DNA of 64,000 nucleotides from Mantis religiosa (lineage: Eukaryota > Arthropoda > Insecta > Mantodea > Mantidae), in NCBI GenBank assembly GCA_030765055.1, contig CM060955.1, positions 159,253,243 to 159,317,242 of the forward strand, in the 5' to 3' direction. This document shows positions 46,056 through 58,600 of the stretch, one piece after another (positions within the stretch are counted from its first letter, which is position 1; every line of letters begins with the position of its first letter). A program made the translations under genes and the position numbers. The notes beneath the pieces were generated by a model that did not search any database, was not told where the DNA came from, and saw only the letters and a program-made list of their open reading frames with translations.

Positions 46056-46211
46056 ATCAGCTCCTCAAACGGCTGTTACATAACTGATCGTCCAAAATGA
46101 CTGAAACTTTGGTGAGTAACTGACAACAGATGAACAACGAAATTGACTAGCTTTTATTTGCGAGTGCTGCCATCTTCATGTTGAGGTCGGAAACAGTTCA
46201 GACCACCTTCG

Positions 46212-47439
46212 CACGTATTCATGCTGAATCGATGAGTGTGTTCGTGTAGTCTCACACTCTCCAGTGTATCTGCTATCGATTGCTACAGTGGTGAACTATG
46301 GGATCCTTATTTCAGGGTATTCGTGGGCGGATATGAGGATAAGCAATTCCAGTTAAATTAACAGATAAATGTAATGGGGTTATGGTGTTGTTGCTGACCA
46401 GCAGTACAGAGTTGCTGTGAGTTGCAGAAACTACAGGATGAAACTACCCTGACGCTGACAGCTACAGCTACAAATACTTTCCAAGCTAGATTTTTAAGCG
46501 CTGTTACTACCGATAATTGATTACGGTAGGCGTTTACGTAACAGTTGAAGGGAAAGACGCGAATTTTAGAAGTATATGCTCATTTATTAAGTTGTTCTTA
46601 CATACCGCAAGGCTGCAAGTTTGTAACTGAAACACAAACTTTGCTCAATCTACTGGTTGGCACCGTGGTAAAGTCAACAACTCGCATTCGGAAGCAAACT
46701 TTGACTTGGGTTTGTCATGATTTCTCCACCGCTACCCGTTATTCCTTATCATTTTCCAGGTGTTTACGTACAGGATCGTAGTGTGTGTATGGTGTTGCCG
46801 GACAGATTGTAAATGCTGTTCTCCGCGTTGTGTGGCCGACGCTTGCTGACACCGAACTCTTGAATCCTCGCGCTGGGATGCAGCTGTTCCTAGTGACTTC
46901 CGCGTTTCTCTGAGGCCTGCGACTCGTGCGGTAACCTCACTTCATCCCTTTCTCTTTGGGAGAGTAGCCGCAATAGATCAGTGTGCAGGTCACAGTGCAC
47001 GAGTTGTACCTTTACCCTATGCTCCCAAGAATTTTAAATACCTTTATAATTGTCAGAATTATGCCTAAATGTTAACCAACTGTACTTTCCCAATATAGAC
47101 ATATAATTTCCATGTACACGATATCAACATACGAAAATTATTAATTGCAAGTGTTATTTCTGTAATTTCTTTATAAAATAAACCTTACTGGCGTATAATT
47201 CATGTATTAATATTTATGCATGGTGCGGCAAACCCGCCTACCAGTGTTAAATTGATTGCGTTCTAATTGGAGCTATGAGTTCTCTTATCCTCAGATGAAT
47301 GGTTGCAGGAAATGGATTTTGGTGGTTGTTGGCTACTCAGTCGTATTAATAACACGTTGTTGGTTGCAGAATTTTTGGTTTAATTTCTACTAACTTTGCT
47401 TATCGACTTGGATCGGTGACCACCTGTTAGTAAAATGGC
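46212..47439. other. non-coding stretch, nothing recognised
   Basis: No gene or family match. Confidence 0.4.
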
Positions 47440-47620
47440 CTCTCGGCCAGGTGAGTTACCTGGATAAGGTTTTTCCGTGTTTTTTCCTTTATCCTTCAAG
47501 ACGAATGTCGGGTAACTCTAAGCTCCAAGGACCCTAGACTCATTTGAGCATCATTTCACCCAATGCATTCACCATCCGATAGGACTTAACGTTGGAGGAC
47601 CTAAAGTACAAAAAAAAAGT
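47440..47620 (+). mobile_element. SINE-B copy, 5'-damaged, single body unit
   Basis: GGTGAGTTACCTGGATAAGG leads into one body unit (GACGAATGTCGGGTAACTCT to GACTTAACGTTGGAGGACC) and an A9 tail at about 47610-47618. The tRNA-like head is mostly lost. Confidence 0.8.
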
Positions 47621-48714
47621 TAGTAAAATTCCTAACATAAATTCAATTTTACTTGAAACCCTGGATTACTTGTTTAAAGTTACTTCCGCGCGGTTTCTAT
47701 TTCTTCTTTATACGGCGACTTCTTTGAACCAATAAACTTCTAATGCTGCTTCCACTTACGCTGGTTGCGCTATTCTTAACTTCCCTACATTTCAGACTTG
47801 TAAATCTTTGCTTCTCTTCTTAACGCGCAGGAACACGTCCTTCCTGTCGTAGTATCACCTTTTAAGTAAGTTTTTCTTACTTCGCGATTCAGTTCGAACC
47901 TTAATCTGACCCCATCTCTAACTTTATCACATGACCAAACTAGCTCACCCTTCTCAAATGGTACATTATTATTGGTTTCTCATTTATTTCGAATTTTTGC
48001 ATTGGTTTGCAAAACTCATTTAACTCATTGACGAACGCCTACCCTGAGTTGTTTGTAACGGTATATATCGTTATCAAATAAGCGAAGTAAATCTCTTTAG
48101 TGTTCATGCTTAATTGCATTTTGAAACCCTTTTTGTCCCAACACATTCCTGGCTGTAAGTGTTCTATAGTTCTCAGACATTGAACTTTTACTAGCACAAA
48201 GAAGGTAACGGTCCTTCCTTCCTGTCTCTCCGACGTGTACAGATTTAACAAGAATATTTTCTCTTCCTTGCCTGGATACTAGTATATATGTTATATTAAA
48301 TTATATTCTTACCTTCTTATTCTTTAAGACAACCGCTATTTTAATCATTACTCTATCCATTCTAATTTCATATTATTATAACAATATTTTTATATTAGTT
48401 TAGCAAAGCATTTTTTTATTAATTTATCTTCTTTTTTAATTATCTGATTTCGATTAATTCGCCACCTGCTAATCGCTGCTGATACTGCGGTTACAATGGG
48501 CATCTAGAGAAATGTGCTAATATTGTGAACACAGACAAATGATACCAAGAAGATCAGAGGAAAATAAAAATTCTCTATTGGATTGGAAAAACATATTACT
48601 CAAAGACCCCAAACGGAACAACATAGTTCGCTGACACACTTCAAAAATAATAAAGGACTTGATTTTCACCTCTGACAATATTCTACTGCCTGTGAAACAA
48701 AAGTGTACTCGTAT
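47621..48714. other. AT-rich non-coding stretch, nothing firm recognised
   Basis: No supported gene. A short Cys/His-rich reading near 48480-48520 was considered and rejected. Confidence 0.4.
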
Positions 48715-49060
48715 ACATAGTAAGGCGGAGCTTTGCTCTATAAGGGTGAGAAGAGGGGATATTTTGGGAGGCCGGACCTGAGGAGAGATGACAACAGAGG
48801 GTAAGGGTCCACAACAGCCACAGATTTAAACTCCCTTCCCCCTGAGGGCTACCACTTCTTTGGAGAGAACATCCTGAAATAGCCAACTAGGTTGAAAAAT
48901 TAAATGAGAAGTGAGGTAAAATGGAGGGGTAGGAAATTCGGGGGATATAAACCCAAGGTCACCCTCGGAAAAACACATGGATCAAGAAGGCTGACAACAC
49001 GATTCAAACCCAGGACTTTCTGAATGCAAACAATAGACGCTACAGCCTGAGCCAATTATT
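48715..49060 (-). mobile_element. SINE-A-related copy 7, strongly diverged
   Basis: In reverse complement the segment keeps the order of SINE-A landmarks: GGCTCAGGCTGTAGCG (A-box region), GGGTTTGAATCGTG (B-box), CCCCCGAATTTCCTACCCC, and a 3' part with CCGGCCTCCCAAAATATCC. Many substitutions and deletions separate it from the other copies. Confidence 0.65.
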
Positions 49061-49691
49061 GCTATAATTTACGACAATGAAGGGCAGAAAAACAACTGAA
49101 CTAGTCTGGGAATGTACGGAGGCTCTAATGATACTGACCCTGCACAACTTGTGGGATTGATGTGGGTGCCGGTACCCAGCAATCCATTGGGCGCCTCATT
49201 TACTCAAGAAAGGAGTAGAGAATAACTTTGTGAACCTATACTTGAGCCATGCTACAGATATCCCTGGGGGGTAATGGATCTGGAAAATAAAACAAGAATA
49301 TAAGGAGCTTTTATCAAGAAACAACACTCAAAGGCTCTTATCAAAGAGATAACAAAAAGCATGACACAATTCACTGTTTGAGGGCATGAGGAGGTCGACA
49401 TGCTTCAAAAGTTCGAATTTCCTTTATTCATTTTGTAAGCGATAAAACATAGAGATCTTCTGCTTTGAAGTAATATTTAGATTATTACTACGATAATCAG
49501 GCATATTGTCCGAATTGCCGATTAAAGCACTACTGTCCGAAAAACCATTATATTTTTCCATTCTCCTAAGCCCCTAAGGGCATCAGGAACGCTGGGCAAA
49601 GTGCATTGAAAACCAGTGTGACTATTTTAACAAATGATGTTTTGAATGAAGAACAGAACTGTTCATGCGACGTTCTGTAATTGTTACTTGT
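49061..49691. other. non-coding stretch, nothing recognised
   Basis: No gene. The last part begins to resemble the 129-bp satellite. Confidence 0.4.
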
Positions 49692-52600
49692 TTGACGAAT
49701 GACTGCAGTTGTTTAGGCAGGTTGCTGGTGAAACATGGCTCGGTTCAGAGAGATCAGAGAAGACGGGAATACAGTACAGTACAGTCTGACTATCAGTACA
49801 GCGTACGTAACACGACGTATATTGTATTACCTGTCTGACGAATGAGTACAGTTGTCATGGGATATCGCTCGGTTTAGAGAGATCAGAGAAGACGGGAATA
49901 TAGTACAGTACAGTCTGACCATCAGTACAGCGTACGTAACACGACGTATATTGTATTACCTGTCTGACGAATGAGTACAGTTGTTATGGGATATCGCTCG
50001 GTTTAGAGAGATCAGAGAAGACGGGAATACAGTACAGTACAATCTGACAATCAGTACAGCGTACGTAACACGACGTATATTGTATTACCTGTCTGACGAA
50101 TGAGTACAGTTGTCATGGGATATCGCTCGGTTTAGAGAGATCAGAGAAGACGGGAATATAGTACAGTACAGTCTGACCATCAGTACAGCGTACGTAACAC
50201 GACGTATATTGTATTACCTGTCTGACGAATGAGTACAGTTGTTATGGGATATCGCTCGGTTTAGAGAGATCAGAGAAGACGGGAATATAGTACAGTACAG
50301 TCTGACCACCAGTACAGCGTACGTAACACGACGTATATTGTATTACCTGCCTGACGAATGAGTACAGTTGTTATGGGAGGTCGCTCGGTTTAGAGAGATC
50401 AGAGAAGACGGGAATATAGTACAGTACAGTCTGACCATCAGTACAGCGTACGTAACATGACGTATATTGTATTACATGTCTGACGAATGAGTACAGTTGT
50501 TATAGGAGATCGCTCGGTTTAGAGAGATCAGAGAAGACGGGAATACAGTACAGTACAGTCTGACAATCAGTACAGCGTACGTAACACGACGTATATTGTA
50601 TTACTTGTCTGACGAATGAGTACAGTTGTCATGGGATATCGCTCGGTTTAGAGAGATCAGAGAAGACGGGAATATAGTACAGTACAGTCTGACCATCAGT
50701 ACAGCGTACGTAACATGACGTATACTGTATTACCTGTCTGACGAATGAGTACAGTTGTTATAGGAGATCGCTCGGTTTAGAGAGATCAGAGAAGACAGGA
50801 ATACAGTACAGTACAGTCTGACAATCAGTACAGCGTACGCAACACGACGTATATTGTATTACCTGTCTGACGAATGAGTACAGTTGTTATGGGAGATCGC
50901 CCGGTTTAGAGAGATCAGAGAAGACGGGAATATAGTACAGTACAGTCTGACAATCAGTACAGCGTACGTAACACGACGTATATTGTATTACCTGTCTGAC
51001 GAATGAGTACAGTTGTTATGGGAGATCGCTCGGTTTAGAGAGATCAGAGAAGACGGGAATATAGTACAGTACAGTCTGACAATCAGTACAGCGTACGTAA
51101 CACGACGTATATTGTATTACGTGTCTGACGAATGAGTACAGTTGTTATGGGAGATCGCTCGGTTCAGAGAGATCAGAGAAGACGGGAATACAGTACAGTA
51201 CAGTCTGACAATCAGTACAGCGTACGTAACACGACGTATATTGTATTACCTGTCTGACGAATGAGTACAGTTGTTATGGGAGATCACTCGGTTCAGAGAG
51301 ATCAGAGAAGACGGGAATACAGTACAGTACAGTCTGACAATCAGTACAGCGTACCTAACACGACGTATATTGTATTACCTGTCTGACGAATGAGTACAGT
51401 TGTCATGGGATATCGCTCGGTTTAGAGAGATCAGAGAAGACGGGAATATAGTACAGTACAGTCTGACCATCAGTACAGCGTACGTAACATGACGTATATT
51501 GTGTTACCTGTCTGACGAATGAGTACAGTTGTTATAGGAGATCGCTCGGTTTAGAGAGATCAGAGTAGACGGGAATATAGTGCAGTACAGTCTGACCATC
51601 GGTACAGCGTACGTAACATGACGTATATTGTATTACCTGTCTGACGAATGAGTACAGTTGTTATAGGAGATCGCTCGGTTTAGAGAGATCAGAGTAGACG
51701 GGAATATAGTGCAGTACAGTCTGACCATCGGTACAGCGTACGTAACACGACGTATATTGTATTACCTGTCTGACGAATGAGTACAGTTGTATGGGAGGTC
51801 GCTCGGTTTGGAGAGATCAGAGAAGACGGGAATATAGTACAGTGCAGTACAATGTGACCATGAGTACAGTGTAAGTAACACGACGTATTTTGTATTACCT
51901 ATCTGACGAATGAGTACAGTTGTTATGGGAGGTCACTCGATTTAGAGAGATCAGAGAAGACGGGAATGTAGTGCAGTACAGTCTGACCATCAGTACAGCG
52001 TACGTAACACAACGTATAATGTATTACCTGTCTGACGAAGGAGTACAGTTGTTATGGGAGATCGCTCAGTTTAGAAAGATCAGAGAAGACGGGAATATAG
52101 TACAGTACAGTCTGACCATCAGTACAGCGTACGTAACACGACGTATATTGTATTACCTGTCTGACGAATGAGCACAGTTGTATGGGAGGACGCTCGGTTT
52201 AGAGAGATCAGAGAAGACGGGAATATAGTACAGTACAGTACAATGTGACCATGAGTACAGTGTAAGTAACACGACGTATTTTGTATTACCTATCTGACGA
52301 ATGAGTACAGTTGTTATGGGAGGTCACTCGATTTAGAGAGATCAGAGAAGACGGGAATGTAGTGCAGTACAGTCTGACCATCAGTAAAGCGTACGTAACA
52401 CAACGTATATAGTATTACCTGTCTGACGAAGGAGTACAGTTGTTATGGGAGATCGCTCAGTTTAGAAAGATCAGAGAAGACGGGAATATAGTACAGTACA
52501 GTCTGACAATCAGTACAGCGTACGTAACACGACGTATATTGTATTACCTATCTGACGAATGAGTACAGTTGTTATGGGAGATCGCTCGGTTTAGAGAGAT

Positions 52601-55600
52601 CAGAGAAGACGGGAATATAATACAGTACAGTCTGACCATCAGTACAGCGTACGTAACACGACGTATATTGTATTACCTGTCTGACGAATGAGTACAGCAG
52701 TTATGGGAGATCGCTCGGTTTAGAGAGATCAGATAAGATGGGAATATAGTACAGTACAGTCTGACCATCAGTACAGCGTACGTAACACGACGTATATTGT
52801 ATTACCTGTCTGACGAATGAGTACAGTTGTTATGGGAGGTCGCTCGGTTTAGAGAGATCAGGGAAGACGGAAATATAGTACAGTACAGCCTGACCATCAG
52901 TACAGCGTACGTAACACGACGTATATTGCATTACCTGTCTGACGAGTGAGTACAGTTGTTATGGGAGGTCGCTCGGTTTAGAGAGATCAGGGAAGACGGG
53001 AATATAGTACAGTACAGTCTGACCATCAGTACTGCGTACGTAACACGACGTATATTGTATTACCTGTCTGACGATGAGTACAATTGTTATGGGAGGTCGC
53101 TCGGTTTACACAGATCAGAGAAGACGGGTATATAGTACAGTACAGTCTGACCATCAGTACAGCGTACGTAACATGACGTTTATTGTATTACCTATCTGAC
53201 GAATGAGTACAGTTGTTATGGGAGATCGCTCGGTTTAGAGAGATCAGAGAAGACGGGAATATAATACAGTACAGTATGACCATCAGTACAGCGTACGTAA
53301 CATGACGCATATTGTATTACCTGTCTGACGAATGAGTACAGTTATGGGAGTTCACTCGGTTTAGAAAGATCAGAGAAGACGGGAATATAGTACAGTACAG
53401 TCTGAAAATCAGTACAGCGTACGTAACACGACGCATATTGTATTACCTGTCTGACGAATGAGTACAGTTGTTATGGGAGGTCGCTCGGTTTAGAGAGATC
53501 AGAGAAGACGGGAATATAGTACAGTACAATCTGACCATCAGTACAGCGTACGTAACACGACGTATATTGTATTACGTGTCTGACGAATGAGTACAGTTGT
53601 TATGGGAGATCGCTCGGTTCAGAGAGATCAGAGAAGACGGGAATACAGTACAGTACAGTCTGACAATCAGTACAGCGTACGTAACACGACGTATATTGTA
53701 TTACCTGTCTGACGAATGAGTAAAGTTGTTATAGGAGATCGCTCGGTTTAGAGAGATCAGAGAAGACGGGAATATAGTACAGTACAGTCTGACAATCAGT
53801 ACAGCGTACGTAACACGACGTATATTGTATTACGTGTCTGACGAATGAGTAAAGCTGTTATGGGAGATCGCTTGGTTCAGAGAGATCAGAGAAGACGGGA
53901 ATATAGTACAGTACAGTCTGACAATCAGTACAGCGTACGTAACACGACGTATATTGTATTACCTGTCTGACGAATGAGTACAGTTGTTATGGGAGATCGC
54001 TCGGTTTAGAGAGATCAGAGAAGACGGGAATATAGTACAGTACAGTCTGACAATCAGTACAGCGTACGTAACACGACGTATATTGTATTACGTGTCTGAC
54101 GAATGAGTACAGTTGTTATGGGAGATCGCTCGGTTCAGAGAGATCAGAGAAGACGGGAATACAGTACAGTACAGTCTGACAATCAGTACAGCGTTCGTAA
54201 CACGACGTATATTGTATTACCTGTCTGACGAATGAGTACAGTTGTTATGGGAGATCACTCGGTTCAGAGAGATCAGAGAAGACGGGAATACAGTACAGTA
54301 CAGTCTGACAATCAGTACAGCGTACCTAACACGACGTATATTGTATTACCTGTCTGAGGAATGAGTACAGTTGTCATGGGATATCGCTCGGTTTAGAGAG
54401 ATCAGAGAAGACGGGAATATAGTACAGTACAGTCTGACCATCAGTACAGCGTACGTAACATGACGTATATTGTATTACCTGTCTGACGAATGAGTACAGT
54501 TGTTATAGGAGATCGCTCGGTTTAGAGAGATCAGAGTAGACGGGAATATAGTGCAGTACAGTCTGACCATCGGTACAGCGTACGTAACATGACGTATATT
54601 GTATTACCTGTCTGACGAATGAGTACAGTTGTTATAGGAGATCGCTCGGTTTAGAGAGATCAGAGTAGACGGGAATATAGTGCAGTACAGTCTGACCATC
54701 GGTACAGCGTACGTAACACGACGTATATTGTATTACCTGTCTGACGAATGAGTACAGTTGTATGGGAGGTCGCTCGTTTTTGGAGAGATCAGAGAAGACG
54801 GGAATATAGTACAGTGCAGTACAATGTGACCATGAGTACAGTGTAAGTAACACGACGAATTTTGTATTACCTATCTGACGAATGAGTACAGTTGTTATGG
54901 GAGGTCACTCGATTTAGAGAGATCAGAGAAGACGGGAATGTAGTGCAGTACAGTCTGACCATCAGTACAGCGTACGTAACACAACGTATAATGTATTACC
55001 TGTCTGACGAAGGAGTACAGTTGTTATGGGAGATCGCTCAGTTTAGAAAGATCAGAGAAGACGGGAATATAGTACAGTACAGTCTGACCATCAGTACAGC
55101 GTACGTAACACGACGTATATTGTATTACCTGTCTGACGAATGAGCACAGTTGTATGGGAGGTCGCTCGGTTTAGAGAGATCAGAGAAGACGGGAATATAG
55201 TACAGTACAGTACAATGTGACCATGAGTACAGTGTAAGTAACACGACGTATTTTGTATTACCTATCTGACGAATGAGTACAGTTGTTATGGGAGGTCACT
55301 CGATTTAGAGAGATCAGAGAAGACGGGAATGTAGTGCAGTACAGTCTGACCATCAGTACAGCGTACGTAACACAACGTATATAGTATTACCTGTCTGACG
55401 AAGGAGTACAGTTGTTATGGGAGATCGCTCAGTTTAGAAAGATCAGAGAAGACGGGAATATAATACAGTACAGTCTGACCATCAGTACAGCGTACGTAAC
55501 ACGACGTATATTGTATTACCTGTCTGACGAATGAGTACAGCAGTTATGGGAGATCGCTCGGTTTAGAGAGATCAGATAAGATGGGAATATAGCACAGTAC

Positions 55601-58600
55601 AGTCTGACCATCAGTACAGCGTACGTAACACGACGTATATTGTATTACCTGTCTGACGAATGAGTACAGTTGTTATGGGAGGTCGCTCGGTTTAGAGAGA
55701 TCAGGGAAGACGGAAATATAGTACAGTACAGCCTGACCATCAGTACAGCGTACCTAACACGACGTATATTGCATTACCTGTCTGACGAGTGAGTACAGTT
55801 GTTATGGGAGGTCGCTCGGTTTAGAGAGATCAGGGAAGACGGGAATATAGTACAGTACAGTCTGACCATCAGTACTGCGTACGTAACACGACGTATATTG
55901 TATTACCTGTCTGACGATGAGTACAATTGTTATGGGAGGTCGCTCGGTTTACACAGATCAGAGAAGACGGGTATATAGTACAGTACAGTCTGACCATCAG
56001 TACAGCGTACGTAACATGACGTTTATTGTATTACCTATCTGACGAATGAGTACAGTTATTATGGGAGATCGCTCGGTTTAGAGAGATCAGAGAAGACGGG
56101 AATATAATACAGTACAGTATGACCATCAGTACAGCGTACGTAACATGACGCATATTGTATTACCTGTCTGACGAATGAGTACAGTTATGGGAGTTCACTC
56201 GGTTTAGAAAGATCAGAGAAGACTGGAATATAGTACAGTACAGTCTGACCATCAGTACAGCGTACGTAACACGACGCATATTGTATTACCTGTCTGACGA
56301 ATGAGTACAGTTGTTATGGGAGGTCGCTCGGTTTAGAGAGATCAGAGAAGACGGGAATATAGTACAGTACAATCTGACCATCAGTACAGCGTACGTAACA
56401 CGACGTATATTGTATTACCCGTCTGACGAATGAGTACAGTTGTTATGGGAGGTCGCTCGGTTTAGAGAGATCAGAGAAGACGGGAATATAGTACAGTACA
56501 GTCTGACCATCAGTACAGCGTACGTAACATGACGTATATTGTATTACCTGTCGGACGAATGAGTACAGTTGTTATGGGAGGTCGCTCGGTTTAGAGAGAT
56601 CAGAGAAGACGGGAATATAGTACAGTACAGTCTGACTATCAGTACAGCGTACGTAACATGACGTATATTGTATTACCTGCCTGACGAATGAGTACAGTTG
56701 TTATAGGAGATCGCTCGGTTTAGAGAGATCAGAGAAGACGGGAATACAGTACAGTACAGTCTGACAATCAGTACAGCGTACGTAACACGACGTATATTGT
56801 ATTACCTGTCTGACGAATGAGTACAGTTGTCTAGGGATATCGCTCGGTTTAGAGAGATCAGAGAAGACGGGAATATAGTACAGTACAGTCTGACCATCAG
56901 TACAGCGTACGTAATATGACGTATACTGTATTACCTGTCTGACGAATGAGTACAGTTGTTATAGGAGATCGCTCGGTTTAGAGAGATCAGAGAAGACGGG
57001 AATACAGTACAGTACAGTCTGACAATCAGTAGAGCGTACGCAACACGACGTATATTGTATTACCTGTCTGACGAATGAGTACAGTTGTTATGGGAGATCG
57101 CTCGGTTTAGAGAGATCAGAGAAGACGGGAATATAGTACAGTACAGTCTGACAATCAGTACAGCGTACGTAACACGACGTATATTGTATTACCTGTCTGA
57201 CGAATGAGCACAGTTGTTAAGGGAGATCGCTCGGTTTAGAGAGATCAGAGAAGACGGGAATATAGTACAGTAGAGTCTGACAATCAGTACAGCGTACGTA
57301 ACACGACGTATATCGTATTACGTGTCTGACGAATGAGTACAGTTGTTATGGGAAATCGCTCGGTTCAGAGAGATCAGAGAAGACGGGAATACAGTACAGT
57401 ACAGTCTGACAATCAGTACAGCGTACGTAACACGACGTATATTGTATTACCTGTCTGACGAATGAGTACAGTTGTTATAGGAGATCGCTCGGTTTAGAGA
57501 GATCAGAGAAGACGGAATATAGTACAGTACAGTCTGACAATCAGTACAGCGTACGTAACACGACGTATATTGTATTACGTGTCTGACGAATGAGTACAGT
57601 TGTTATGGGAGATCGCTCGGTTCAGAGAGATCAGAGAAGACGGGAATATAGTACAGTACAGTCTGACAATCAGTACAGCGTACGTAACACGACGTATATT
57701 GTATTACCTGTCTGACGAATGAGTACAGTTGTTATGGGAGATCGCTCGGTTTAGAGAGATCAGAGAAGACGGGAATATAGTACAGTTCAGTCTGACAATC
57801 AGTACAGCGTACGTAACACGACGTATATTGTATTACGTGTCTGACGAATGAGTACAGTTGTTATGGGAGACCGCTCGGTTCAGAGAGATCAGAGAAGACG
57901 GGAATACAGTACAGTACAGTCTGACAATCAGTACAGCGTACGTAACACGACGTATATTGTATTACCTGTCTGACGAATGAGTACAGTTGTTATGGGAGAT
58001 CGCTCGGTTCAGAGAGATCAGAGAAGACGGGAATACAGTACAGTACAGTCTGACAATCAGTACAGCGTACGTAACACGACGTATATTGTATTACCTGTCT
58101 GACGAATGAGTACAGTTGTCATGGGATATCGCTCGGTTTAGAGAGATCAGAGAAGACGGGAATATAGTACAGTACAGTCTGACCATCAGTACAGCGTACG
58201 TAACATGACGTATATTGTATTACCTGTCTGACGAATGAGTACAGTTGTTATAGGAGATCGCTCGGTTTAGAGAGATCAGAGTAGACGGGAATATAGTGCA
58301 GTACAGTCTGACCATCGGTACAGCGTACGTAACACGACGTATATTGTATTACCTGTCTGACGGATGAGTACAGTTGTTATAGGAGATCGCTCGGTTTAGA
58401 GAGATCAGAGTAGACGGGAATATAGTGCAGTACAGTCTGACCATCGGTACAGCGTACGTAACACGACGTATATTGTATTACCTGTCTGACGAATGAGTAC
58501 AGTTGTATGGGAGGTCGCTCGGTTTAGAGAGATCAGAGAAGACGGGAATATAGTACAGTGCAGTACAATGTGACCATGAGTACAGTGTAAGTAACACGAC

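Larger units (their letters stand above)
42062..46211 (-). mobile_element. mariner-like element (second family) swollen by an internal 85-bp array
   Basis: The termini are CGAGGGTGGTCTGAAAAGTT at the left and its diverged complement (CGAAGGTGGTCTGAACTGTT read inward) at the right, about 28 bp with a few mismatches. TA precedes the left end, and the right flank has CA. The total is 4150 bp, but about 2950 bp is an internal array. Removing all but one unit leaves about 1.3 kb, the normal size of a mariner. The transposase gene is on the minus strand. Confidence 0.88.

Noticed and set aside
48480..48520. Zinc-knuckle (gag-like) motif reading C..CGYNGHLEKC
   Set aside because: The spacing is not the canonical C-X2-C-X4-H-X4-C, one position is a stop codon and no flanking gag or protease sequence is seen. 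A similar short Cys/His reading near 49520 is equally isolated.
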